A stretch of 19,034 bases of DNA from contig DGXB01000072.1 in assembly GCA_002396205.1 (NCBI GenBank), positions 1,028 to 20,061 on the forward strand. Direction: 5' to 3'. Position numbers and translations under genes: made by a program. Numbering within the stretch: position 1 is the first letter of the stretch; each line of letters begins with the position of its first letter. The notes under the pieces are model-generated. The model ran no database searches, was not told the origin of the DNA, and was given only the letters and a program-made list of their open reading frames with translations. This DNA comes from Bacteroidales bacterium UBA4243. GTDB lineage: Bacteria > Bacteroidota > Bacteroidia > Bacteroidales > F082. Positions 1 through 7,060 of the stretch are shown piece after piece.

Positions 1-612
1 GGCAAGATGAAGAGCCGCGAGGGCACCGTTGTCGACGCCGACGACCTCATGGACGAGATGGTGGCCACGGCCAAAGCCGTCTCCGACGAGTTGGGCAAGG
101 CCAAAGATCTCTCGCCCGAGGAGGCTGACAAGCTTTACCACACCATCGGCCTCGGTGCCTTGAAGTATTTCATCCTCAAGGTCGACCCGAAGAAGACCAT
201 GCTCTTCAACCCCGAGGAGTCCATCGACTTCAATGGCAACACGGGCCCGTTTGTGCAATACACACACGCGCGTATCTGCTCCGTTTTGCGCAAGGCTGAG
301 GAACAAGGCATCAAGCTCGAAAGCGAGGTGAAAGTCAGCGACTTGCAGCCGAAGGAGAAGGAAATCATCGTGATGATGTACGGCTGGCCGATGGTCTTGA
401 ACCAGGCCGCCGAGAACCGCAGCCCCGCGATGGTGGCCAACTTCATCTTCGACCTCGCCAAGGAATTCAACCAGTTCTACCAAGAGTGCAGCATCCTGAA
501 GGAGCCTGACGCCGACCGCCGCATGTTCCGCTTGCAGGTGTGCGACATGGTGGCCGCTTTGTTGCGCAATGCCTCGGAGTTGCTGGGAATTGGTATGCCC
601 GAAAGGATGTGA
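1..612 (+). CDS. argS: Arginyl-tRNA synthetase, C-terminal part (5' end outside window)
   Basis: This cytoplasmic enzyme charges tRNA-Arg with arginine. About 203 C-terminal residues are present, from a family that is usually 550-600 residues long. The reading frame is open to the first base, so the ATG at position 7 is internal. The opening GKMKSREGTVVDADDLMDEM matches the class I KMSK-loop region of ArgRS, where KMSTREGxVV is usual. The rest is the helical anticodon-binding (DALR) domain, including FNGNTGPFVQYTHAR and the terminal ASELLGIGMPERM, which is the normal ArgRS C-terminus. The gene ends at TGA 610-612, and a repeat-derived inverted repeat separates it from rsmE. Identity is secure; the only unknown is the missing 5' part. 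Confidence 0.96.
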   Translation, partial: GKMKSREGTVVDADDLMDEMVATAKAVSDELGKAKDLSPEEADKLYHTIGLGALKYFILKVDPKKTMLFNPEESIDFNGNTGPFVQYTHARICSVLRKAEEQGIKLESEVKVSDLQPKEKEIIVMMYGWPMVLNQAAENRSPAMVANFIFDLAKEFNQFYQECSILKEPDADRRMFRLQVCDMVAALLRNASELLGIGMPERM

Positions 613-620
613 TTCACGAC

Positions 621-714
621 TCGCTTCGCGTCACTGCGAGGCACGAAGCAGTCCAGAAAGTATGTTTATAATCTGGATTGCTTCGTCGTTCCTCCTCGCA
701 ATGACGCAAAGCGA
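621..714. repeat. Imperfect inverted repeat, dispersed repeat family B copy 1
   Basis: The left arm 621-656 and right arm 673-714 are imperfect reverse complements. The left contains TCGCTTCGCGTCACTGCGAG and ends GTCCAG. The right starts CTGGATTGC and ends GCAATGACGCAAAGCGA. The 16-base loop is AT-rich. The same sequence recurs at 6178-6244. It fills almost the whole argS-rsmE gap and could form a long hairpin in either transcript. No T-tract follows, so it looks like a REP-like interspersed element rather than a classical terminator. Confidence 0.75.
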
Positions 715-734
715 CAACAAGAATAAACAAACGA

Positions 735-1442
735 ATGAACGTGTTCTACATACCAGGAGCCACAGAAGGCCTGACGACCTTGCCTGAGGACGAGTCGAAG
801 CACTGCGTCAAGGTGTTGCGCATGACCGAAGGCGAGCGTTTCTGCGTCACCAACGGCGAAGGCTTTCTCTTCGATGCCGAGTTGGTTGAGGCACTGCCGA
901 AAAGGGCAACCGTCAACTTGACCAACAAGCGCGAAGGGTATGACCACTGGGGCTTCAACCTCGAAATCGCCATTGCGCCGACCAAACTTAACGAGCGCAC
1001 GGAGTGGTTCCTGGAGAAGGCGACGGAAATCGGCATCGACAAGGTGAGGCTGTTCACGTCGTACCATTCCGAGCGTCGCGCCGCCAACGTGGAGCGTTTC
1101 CAAAAGGTGATGGTGGCGGCCATGAAGCAGAGCATCAAGTCGCGCCTGCCCAAGGTGGAGGACTTGGTGCCATTCGACAAATTGGTGAAGCAACCCTTCG
1201 ACGGCCAGAAGTTCATCGCCTGGATTGACGACGACGTGAAGGACTGCCTGTGCGACTTATATAATAAAGGTGAGAACGCCTTGGTACTCATCGGTCCCGA
1301 AGGTGACTTCAGCCCTGAGGAAGTGGCTCTGGCCAAGGAAAACGGCTTCGTGCCATGTAGTCTCGGCGAAGCGCGACTGCGCACCGAAACAGCGGCCATC
1401 GTTGCTTGCCATACGATTCAACTCATAAATCAGATGAAATGA
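735..1442 (+). CDS. rsmE: 16S rRNA m3U1498 methyltransferase RsmE
   Basis: RsmE is a SPOUT-fold, SAM-dependent enzyme that methylates N3 of U1498 in 16S rRNA. The 235-residue length is normal for the family. Residues 1-70 are the PUA-like RNA-binding part (the HCVKVLRM segment is typical). Residues 75-235 are the knotted SPOUT domain, with KLNERTEWFLEKATEIGI (84-101), the knot motif IGPEGDFSPEE (186-196) and LGEARLRTETAA (210-221), close to the family LGxRILRTETA signature. The start ATG at 735 gives the expected N-terminus MNVFYIP. Its stop codon overlaps the start of the DUF4159 gene (ATGA), implying translational coupling. Confidence 0.96.
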   Translation: MNVFYIPGATEGLTTLPEDESKHCVKVLRMTEGERFCVTNGEGFLFDAELVEALPKRATVNLTNKREGYDHWGFNLEIAIAPTKLNERTEWFLEKATEIGIDKVRLFTSYHSERRAANVERFQKVMVAAMKQSIKSRLPKVEDLVPFDKLVKQPFDGQKFIAWIDDDVKDCLCDLYNKGENALVLIGPEGDFSPEEVALAKENGFVPCSLGEARLRTETAAIVACHTIQLINQMK

Positions 1443-2086
1443 AAAAGCTGTTGATTGCCATACTGTTGTCGTTCTCTTTCGTTGCCTCGGCCCAGCAACT
1501 CAACATCGCCTTGTTGAAATACCGTGGGGGCGGCGACTGGTACGGCAACCCGACGTCGTTGCCAAACTTGGTGCGTTTCTGCAACCAAGAGATCGGCACC
1601 GACATCAACCCCAACGTGCCGACGGTGGAGCCGTCGAGTCCCGACTTGTTCAACTATCCTTACGTCTACATGACCGGCCACGGCAATGTCGTCTTCGATG
1701 CAGCTGAGGCACAAAACCTCCGCAACTACATGCTGGCGGGCGGTTTCCTCCACATCGACGACAACTACGGCATACGCCAATACATTGAACCTCAGATGAA
1801 AAAGGTGTTTCCCGAACTCGACTTCGTGGAATTGCCTTACACGCACGAGATTTTCAAGGAACCTTACGCTTTCCCGAATGGCCTGCCGAAGATCCACGAA
1901 CACGACAACAAGCCCCCCCAACTCTTCGCCCTGATTTATGAAGGCCGTATTGTGTGCATCTTCACCTACGAATGCGACCTCGGCGACGGCTGGGAAGACC
2001 AGCGCGTGCATCACGACTCGCAAGAAACACGTGAGAAAGCATTGAAGATGGGAGCGAATATCTTGCGATACGTCTTCACTAAATAA
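1439..2086 (+). CDS. DUF4159 domain exported protein
   Basis: This is a 215-residue protein with a clear N-terminal signal peptide (MKKLLIAILLSFSFVASAQQ), so it is exported to the periplasm. I chose ATG 1439 because it forms an ATGA overlap with the rsmE stop and gives a proper signal peptide. An upstream in-frame ATG at 1406 would bury the signal. The mature part fits DUF4159, a Bacteroidota family of unknown function found in some gliding/T9SS-era lineages. It has LLKYRGGGDWYGNP near the start, then YMTGHGNVVF, LAGGFLHIDDNYG, HEIFKEPY and a CDLGDGWED segment near the C-terminus. The fold may be related to class I glutamine-amidotransferase-like domains; that is inference. No catalytic role is known to me. 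Confidence 0.88.
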   Translation: MKKLLIAILLSFSFVASAQQLNIALLKYRGGGDWYGNPTSLPNLVRFCNQEIGTDINPNVPTVEPSSPDLFNYPYVYMTGHGNVVFDAAEAQNLRNYMLAGGFLHIDDNYGIRQYIEPQMKKVFPELDFVELPYTHEIFKEPYAFPNGLPKIHEHDNKPPQLFALIYEGRIVCIFTYECDLGDGWEDQRVHHDSQETREKALKMGANILRYVFTK

Positions 2087-2089
2087 CGA

Positions 2090-2133
2090 GCCCTGAAGGG
2101 GCGACAAGATGTCAACGGGGATTTCAATCCCCG
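2090..2133 (+). repeat. Dispersed repeat family A, copy A
   Basis: A 44-base element starts GCCCTGAAGGGGCGACA and ends in a small hairpin, CGGGG ATTTCAAT CCCCG. It lies just after the DUF4159 stop. A copy identical except for one inserted base lies inverted at 6128-6172, and diverged copies occur at 10217-10265 and 10293-10310. Confidence 0.85.
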
Positions 2134-2162
2134 ATACAAACGAACAATAAAACTACACTAAT

Positions 2163-2534
2163 ATGGAACAAGAAGAAAAAAGAAAATGCCTCTACTGCGG
2201 TGAACCCATCATCGGGCGCGTCGACAAGAAGTTTTGCTGCGACTCGTGCCGCAACAGCTACAACTACGAAAAAACGCACAAGCAAGTCAACGTGATTCGG
2301 CGCATCAACGGCATCTTGGCGCGCAACCACAACATTCTGATCGAACTGAACCCCAACGGCAAAGGCTTTGCAAGTCGCCAACAGCTGAAAGAGAAAGGCT
2401 TTGATTTCAAGTACTTTACGAGTACCTATACGACCAAAGCCGGTGCCGTTTACCATTATGTCTACGACCAAGGCTATGTGCCCAAGGAAAGCAATCCCGA
2501 CCAGTTCCTGCTGGTGAAGAATGCAGAAGACTAA
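2163..2534 (+). CDS. Small zinc-ribbon protein, unknown function
   Basis: This is a 123-residue cytoplasmic protein with no signal peptide or membrane segment. Near the N-terminus a CxxC (C9, C12) and a second Cys cluster FCCDSC (C25/C26, C29) form a probable zinc ribbon. It is followed by RNSYNYEKTHKQVNVIRRINGIL, the charged segment seen in short Bacteroidota zinc-ribbon proteins. The C-terminal half (residues 60-120) has no motif I recognise. DNA or RNA binding is possible but is inference from the zinc ribbon alone. The gene lies 17 bases upstream of the C10 peptidase gene and probably shares its transcript; repeat copy A lies in its own 5' leader. Confidence 0.8.
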   Translation: MEQEEKRKCLYCGEPIIGRVDKKFCCDSCRNSYNYEKTHKQVNVIRRINGILARNHNILIELNPNGKGFASRQQLKEKGFDFKYFTSTYTTKAGAVYHYVYDQGYVPKESNPDQFLLVKNAED

Positions 2535-2551
2535 CCTAAAAATTACATATC

Positions 2552-4834
2552 ATGAAAAAGTATTTCTACACTTTGCTGCTTGCGGTTTTCACCCTGAACC
2601 TGCAAGCCAAGCCCGTCGATGTTGATAAAGCCATGTCGTTGGGTATCAAGTTTATGAATGCCAATACCGAAATCAAGTCGTTGCAGGCCGTGTTGAGCTA
2701 TACGGCTGTCGCCGACAATGGCCAAGCGGCGTTTTATGTCTTTGGCCTTCAGCCGAGAGGATTCGTCATCGTCAGTGCCGACGACCGGATGAAACCCATT
2801 TTGGGCTATTCCACCGAGAGCAATTTCACTGCCCAGCTTCCCGATGGCCTGATGACCTTTTTCGACAACTATAAAGCGGGCTTCAGCCAGATGGTGGCCA
2901 ACGGTGTTCCACGTACCGCCGAAGCCATTGCCGATTGGGAGCGTTTGGAGAAAACGGGCCGGCTTTCGGCATCAAAGACCGACCGCAGCGTAGGACCGCT
3001 ATTGTCGTCCATCTGGAACCAGACCGACCTCTACAACAACATGGCGCCTGAAGATCCTTCATCGGTCTTCAGCGGGCACTGCAAGTCGGGTTGTGTGGCC
3101 AACACGATGAGCCAGATCATGCGCTATTGGGAGTGGCCGCGCACGGGAACGGGCAGCCACGGCTACAATGCCAACAGCTATTATGGCAACTACGGCTGGC
3201 AGGAGGCCAATTTCGGCGAGGCCACCTATCGTTTCGATTTGATGCCCGACTTCCTCGATTTCGCTAGTCCGCAATACGAGGTGGATGCCACGGCTTTGCT
3301 TGAATATCATGCGGGCGTGGGCGTTGATATGGGCTATGGCCCCAATGCCAGCGGTGCCTATTCCCAGGATGTCCCTAATGCTTTTACCAACTATTTCAGG
3401 TATTCACCTGATATGTATCTTTCGACCTTGGATTATTATGTTTTGGACGAATGGAATGATATGTTGCGTGCCAATCTTGATGCGGGTATGCCGTTCTATT
3501 ATGCTTCTTCAGGTCCCGACGGTGCACATGCCTATGTCCTTGACGGTTATGACGAATACGATATGTTCCACCTCAACTGGGGCTGGGCGGGCTTCGACAA
3601 TGGTTGGTACACCATCGACGGCTTTTATCTGACTTTTTATTCCTTCCCGTGGAGCCATGTTGCGTTGTTCAACCTGCATCCCGTGGATGCGTATTATGAC
3701 GCGCCGATGGCGGTGGAGAATTTGAACGTTGAGGCTGTTTTTGATCATGTTGAGTCGGTCGTGGTCTTTAATCCTGTTTTTGAGACGCGCGGTGGGACAA
3801 TGCTCTCGTCGATCGACACGATTGTCATCATGCGCGACGGTGAGGTGATTGAAAGGTTGACGGATGTGACCGACGAGGAAGTCGTGTTTTATGATGAATT
3901 TCATGGAGCTGAAAGCTATGGCACCTATTATTATACGGTCTATGCCGTGAACGAGGCTGGCATGAGCAAGGTGGCTCGCGATACCGTGATGGTGGGATCG
4001 AATTGCGACCTGCGTTTCGAGTTGCACGATAGTGGTAATAATGGATGGGATTTGTCGTCCATCGCCGTGCTTGATGAAGGTGGCAAAGTCGCCCAACGTG
4101 TGGGCCTTTGGGATGGCGGTACTGCCTCGCTAATCGTGCCAGCTCCGAAATACCAAACCGTGACATTCTTCTGGACTTACGACAACACTTGCTATTCGCA
4201 TGGTAGCCTTTCGGAAGTGTCATACGAAATCTATGACTGGAACGACAATTTGATTGTAGCCTCCAATGGTTATCCTGAGGTGGGCGAAATCGCTGATTAT
4301 GAGATTGATTGTGGTTTTGGCTGTGAGCCCGTCTCCAATCTAATAGGTGAATATGTTTGGAATGGCCCTGAAGATTTCGGCGCGAAGTTAAGTTGGGAAT
4401 GGGACGGAAATACCGCTGATTTTGTGCGTTTTGAAATCTATCGTGATGCTTGGCTTCTTGATACCATAAGCGATTCGAGCACCACGACTTATTTTGACAT
4501 CAACAGCGAAGTAGGCACAGCCGAATATGCTGTTAGGGCTATCTATGAGCATCTCAACGAGGTATGTGAATCGGAGATTGTTTCGGTGACGGTTGACGTG
4601 ACTTCTGTCCTTGAAAACAGTGAAACCGCTTCACTTTACCCCAATCCTGCCTCCGATCATTTCAAGGTGGAAAGTCAGGTGAAGGAAATCAAGGTGTTTG
4701 ATGCTTTGGGCCAGATGGTTTACGAAGGCCAGACCAATGAAGTGGAAGTGCGTAATTGGAACAACGGTGTGTATTTCGTCCGCATCGTGGACGAAAACGA
4801 TGTCGTTTCGACAGTGAAGTTCATCAAGGAATAA
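2552..4834 (+). CDS. Secreted C10 (streptopain-like) cysteine peptidase with T9SS sorting domain
   Basis: This is a 760-residue secreted protease. Residues 1-19 are a signal peptide. Residues 20-135 resemble the inhibitory propeptide of family C10 (Spi/streptopain), with FYVFGLQPRGFVIVSADD. The peptidase domain (about 145-375) has the nucleophile in SGCVANTMSQIMRYW (Cys181) and the catalytic His in GPDGAHAYVLDGY (His326), followed by HLNWGWAGFDNGWY, the conserved Asn/Trp segment. Beta-sandwich modules of FN3 type follow (about 385-485 and 600-690), with a Cys-containing module between them. Residues 694-760 (LYPNPASDHF at the start, VYFVRI near the end) are a type A T9SS sorting domain, which predicts export through the outer membrane and surface attachment. 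The nearby Cys177 is an extra cysteine. The closest functional analogy is streptopain or interpain A; the substrate is unknown. Confidence 0.93.
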   Translation: MKKYFYTLLLAVFTLNLQAKPVDVDKAMSLGIKFMNANTEIKSLQAVLSYTAVADNGQAAFYVFGLQPRGFVIVSADDRMKPILGYSTESNFTAQLPDGLMTFFDNYKAGFSQMVANGVPRTAEAIADWERLEKTGRLSASKTDRSVGPLLSSIWNQTDLYNNMAPEDPSSVFSGHCKSGCVANTMSQIMRYWEWPRTGTGSHGYNANSYYGNYGWQEANFGEATYRFDLMPDFLDFASPQYEVDATALLEYHAGVGVDMGYGPNASGAYSQDVPNAFTNYFRYSPDMYLSTLDYYVLDEWNDMLRANLDAGMPFYYASSGPDGAHAYVLDGYDEYDMFHLNWGWAGFDNGWYTIDGFYLTFYSFPWSHVALFNLHPVDAYYDAPMAVENLNVEAVFDHVESVVVFNPVFETRGGTMLSSIDTIVIMRDGEVIERLTDVTDEEVVFYDEFHGAESYGTYYYTVYAVNEAGMSKVARDTVMVGSNCDLRFELHDSGNNGWDLSSIAVLDEGGKVAQRVGLWDGGTASLIVPAPKYQTVTFFWTYDNTCYSHGSLSEVSYEIYDWNDNLIVASNGYPEVGEIADYEIDCGFGCEPVSNLIGEYVWNGPEDFGAKLSWEWDGNTADFVRFEIYRDAWLLDTISDSSTTTYFDINSEVGTAEYAVRAIYEHLNEVCESEIVSVTVDVTSVLENSETASLYPNPASDHFKVESQVKEIKVFDALGQMVYEGQTNEVEVRNWNNGVYFVRIVDENDVVSTVKFIKE

Positions 4835-5960
4835 CGACTTCCTTATAGACTTCAAATATTTGCCGTCCAATGTTTTGGGCGGCAAATGTTTTTATGGCGT
4901 AGTCGCGAATGGCCTCGCGGTCGTACTCGCGGCAGTGGTCGAGCATTTGGTTCATGCCTTGCAGCAGGGCTTCTTCGTCGCCTTGTGGGATGAGGATGCC
5001 ACGCTCCGATGAAACGATTTCGGCAATGCCACCAACTGAGGTGCTGAGCACGGGTACGCCGCTCGCAAAGGCCTCGACGATGACGCAAGGCAAGTTCTCG
5101 AAGTTGGAGAACAAAACGAAAAAGTCGGCTTTTTGGTAGGCTTTGGCTACTTCTGCCGAGGTCTTTTTGCCATGGAAAATGACGCAATCGGTAAGATTGT
5201 GTTCTTTCACAAATGCCTTGAACTCAGGGGCTTCGTAGTCGTGGATGACGTGCAGCTCGAAGTCGTCGCGTCGTTGTTTCAGTTTCTCGACGACGCGCAG
5301 GATGCCGCTGAAGTTCTTGGCTTCATCGCGCAAGGTCGAGATGTGGAGGATGTGTTTTTTGTTTTCAGTTTTGGCTTCGCCTAAACGGAAAATATCCGTA
5401 TTCACCAAGTTGTAAATCACCTGAAAACGGTTGTGTACGCCGTGGCCTTCCATGCAATGCTGCAAGTCGAGGCTGACGGGCATGATGAGTTCAGCGTTGT
5501 TGGCAATCTTGACAATCTTTTTCTTCAGCCCGCCGACCAGAACGTCCTTGTTCTGAGGCTGGTAAATTGTCCAGTGTTCGGTCATAACATACTTGTAACC
5601 AAACAGTTTCTTCCACAATAAAGCCACTTGCCCAAGCGGATAGGCCACATGCAGATGCACCAAATCCGGCTCGAAGAAGTGTTTTTTGATGTATTTCAAG
5701 CCGTATTGGTACATGCGCAACATCTTCAGTTTGCGTATGGCATTGATTTTGGGCGGGCGGATATAAATCTGCACATGGGTGTGGTGCGCACCTTCAATCT
5801 CCTTGACCTCGAAAGATTTCGTCATGTCCTTGCTGGCGCAGACGGAGAGGATGATGGAATGGCATTCCTCGGGCAGCGCGTCGATCATGCGGACGCAGAA
5901 ATTGCCCAGGGTTGGGTCGTCGGGGGTGGGGAACCAGCTTAGGAGGTGCAGGATATTCAT
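4824..5960 (-). CDS. Glycosyltransferase family 4 (GT-B)
   Basis: This is a 378-residue GT-B enzyme that transfers a sugar from an activated donor in polysaccharide or glycolipid assembly at the cytoplasmic face. The N-terminal acceptor domain begins MNILHLLSWFPTPDDPTLGN, typical of GT4, and carries VHLHVAYPLG (101-110). The C-terminal donor domain has ILHISTLRDEAKN (204-216) and the family E-x7-E signature FENLPCVIVEA (E288, E296). GVPVLSTSVGGIAEIV follows, then a nucleotide-binding GILIPQGD. Length is normal. Its 3' end overlaps the 3' end of the convergent C10 peptidase gene by 11 bases. A 287-base repeat island separates it from the methyltransferase upstream, so it may have its own promoter or be the distal gene of the same unit. 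Donor and acceptor cannot be told from sequence. Confidence 0.92.
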   Translation of the reverse strand: MNILHLLSWFPTPDDPTLGNFCVRMIDALPEECHSIILSVCASKDMTKSFEVKEIEGAHHTHVQIYIRPPKINAIRKLKMLRMYQYGLKYIKKHFFEPDLVHLHVAYPLGQVALLWKKLFGYKYVMTEHWTIYQPQNKDVLVGGLKKKIVKIANNAELIMPVSLDLQHCMEGHGVHNRFQVIYNLVNTDIFRLGEAKTENKKHILHISTLRDEAKNFSGILRVVEKLKQRRDDFELHVIHDYEAPEFKAFVKEHNLTDCVIFHGKKTSAEVAKAYQKADFFVLFSNFENLPCVIVEAFASGVPVLSTSVGGIAEIVSSERGILIPQGDEEALLQGMNQMLDHCREYDREAIRDYAIKTFAAQNIGRQIFEVYKEVVIP

Positions 5961-6033
5961 TATCAGTTGTCAGTTTGTAGTTGTTGGTTGTTCAGTTGTA
6001 GGGCTGTCACACAGTGGCAGCCGTCTTGTTTGT

Positions 6034-6053
6034 CCGTAGGTCGCGACCTACGG
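6034..6053. repeat. Perfect 20-base palindrome
   Basis: CCGTAGGTCG CGACCTACGG is exactly self-complementary over 20 bases, with no spacer. It lies in the repeat island 5' of the glycosyltransferase gene. It could be a dimeric protein site or the tip of a REP-like element. Confidence 0.85.
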
Positions 6054-6061
6054 TTAATGAA

Positions 6062-6109
6062 GTGTCGTCCCTTTGGGACGTGGTGTTGCGTCAGTGCATG
6101 GAACGACAC
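6062..6109. repeat. Nested hairpins beside the 20-base palindrome
   Basis: The outer arms GTGTCGT (6062-6068) and ACGACAC (6103-6109) enclose, and slightly overlap, an inner hairpin CGTCCC-TTT-GGGACG (6066-6080). The two structures compete for the left arm. It probably belongs to the same interspersed element as the palindrome at 6034-6053. Confidence 0.65.
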
Positions 6110-6127
6110 CCTTTGTCTTTTTTTCAG

Positions 6128-6172
6128 CGGGGATTGAAATCGCCCGTTGACATCTTGTCGCCCCTTCAGGGC
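6128..6172 (-). repeat. Dispersed repeat family A, copy B
   Basis: Read on the minus strand, this 45-base element matches 2090-2133 base for base apart from one extra C in the terminal hairpin. It starts GCCCTGAAGGGGCGACA and ends TTTCAATCCCCG. The near identity of two copies 4 kb apart in inverted orientation implies recent copying or strong homogenisation. Confidence 0.85.
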
Positions 6173-6177
6173 TTTGT

Positions 6178-6244
6178 CGCTTCGCGTCATTGCGAGGAGG
6201 AACGACGGCCTGCCACGAGCAGAGCGAAGTGGAAGCAATCCAGA
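6178..6244 (+). repeat. Dispersed repeat family B, copy 2
   Basis: The left part CGCTTCGCGTCATTGCGAGG and the right part GAAGCAATCCAGA match the element at 621-656. An internal segment (about 6205-6230) is absent from that copy. The element abuts the end of the methyltransferase gene and follows repeat A copy B with five bases between. Confidence 0.7.
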
Positions 6245-6247
6245 GAA

Positions 6248-7060
6248 TCAATTGTTTACAGTCACGGTTTTAATGTCGATCTCAAAGTATTTCGTGGGCC
6301 TTTCGTAAGGCACAAGTTTATGCGTCGTGAAGTCATCAGGCAGATAAACCGCGCACAAAGTGTTGGAAACGTGATAAATATGTTTGCGTTTCTCGGCAGG
6401 TGTTCCGTCGAGGATGGCCCCCATCACGTCCCAACGGATGGTCTCGGGGTCGAGGCCGTAGTCGTGCCAAACGATGATGCTGCGCTCGTCTTTCAGCAGC
6501 TTGAAGGCAGTCTCGGTGTCTTTCTTCACGCTTTCGTAGTGGTGGTCGCCGTCCACAAAGACCATGTCGTATTTTCCGAAATGTGGTGCGAAATCGAAGG
6601 TCTGGGAATCGCCGTAAAGTTGCTCCACGTTGGGCAGGTCTTTGCTGAAGAAACTGTGCAAATCGGCGTATAATTGGTTGTCGGTCAGCTTGATGATGTC
6701 TTCTTTAGGCAGGTTGAAGGTGACGCAATGTTGGACTACATCGGCTAAGTTAGCCACACTCTCGCCACGCCAGGTGCCGATTTCGAAGTAGTCTTGCACC
6801 GCGTATTTTTTGGCCAAGGCCCGCATCAACGCAATGTCGATGGGCATGGTGGCGCCCGAAAGATAGGCGTATGGCTTCGCGATTTCGTGGAAGTCGGGGA
6901 ACAACTCGTTGATTTCCAAGAGTGGAAGGCCGTCCTTGAGGCCGTATTTTTGGATGACATCCTCTTTGTTGCTGCTTTCGTCTTGCAGGACGAGGTTGAG
7001 CAGGTAAGGATGCTTGACGATGCGCCCAAGGGCTTTGAAGAATTTATTCAGTTTGTTCAT
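6248..7060 (-). CDS. Class I SAM-dependent methyltransferase (Methyltransf_24-like)
   Basis: This is a 270-residue soluble protein of the Rossmann methyltransferase fold. SAM-binding motif I is YFEIGTWRGESVANLA (91-106). The acidic post-II/III region is DMVFVDGDHHYESVKKD (165-181), whose VDGDHxY segment is typical of Methyltransf_24 proteins in polysaccharide loci. IIVWHDYG follows at 195-202. The start ATG at 7060 is preferred: the longer frame begins only with a TTG at 7102 and would overlap the flippase by 59 bases, whereas 7060 gives a 17-base overlap typical of translational coupling. A role in methylating a surface glycan or its precursor is inferred from the neighbouring flippase and glycosyltransferase. 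Confidence 0.87.
   Translation of the reverse strand: MNKLNKFFKALGRIVKHPYLLNLVLQDESSNKEDVIQKYGLKDGLPLLEINELFPDFHEIAKPYAYLSGATMPIDIALMRALAKKYAVQDYFEIGTWRGESVANLADVVQHCVTFNLPKEDIIKLTDNQLYADLHSFFSKDLPNVEQLYGDSQTFDFAPHFGKYDMVFVDGDHHYESVKKDTETAFKLLKDERSIIVWHDYGLDPETIRWDVMGAILDGTPAEKRKHIYHVSNTLCAVYLPDDFTTHKLVPYERPTKYFEIDIKTVTVNN

Larger units (their letters stand above)
5961..6247. other. 287-base non-coding island built from nested repeats
   Basis: No credible gene lies here. The stretch is almost entirely repeats: a perfect 20-base palindrome (6034-6053), a hairpin cluster (6062-6109), repeat family A copy B (6128-6172) and repeat family B copy 2 (6178-6244). It lies between the methyltransferase and glycosyltransferase genes, both transcribed leftward, so a transcript running through both would carry several strong hairpins. 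I see no convincing promoter for the glycosyltransferase gene inside it. Confidence 0.8.

Noticed and set aside
1430..2107. 225-codon open frame on the - strand opposite the DUF4159 gene
   Set aside because: It is a shadow frame; the + strand product has a signal peptide, a family match and a coupled start.
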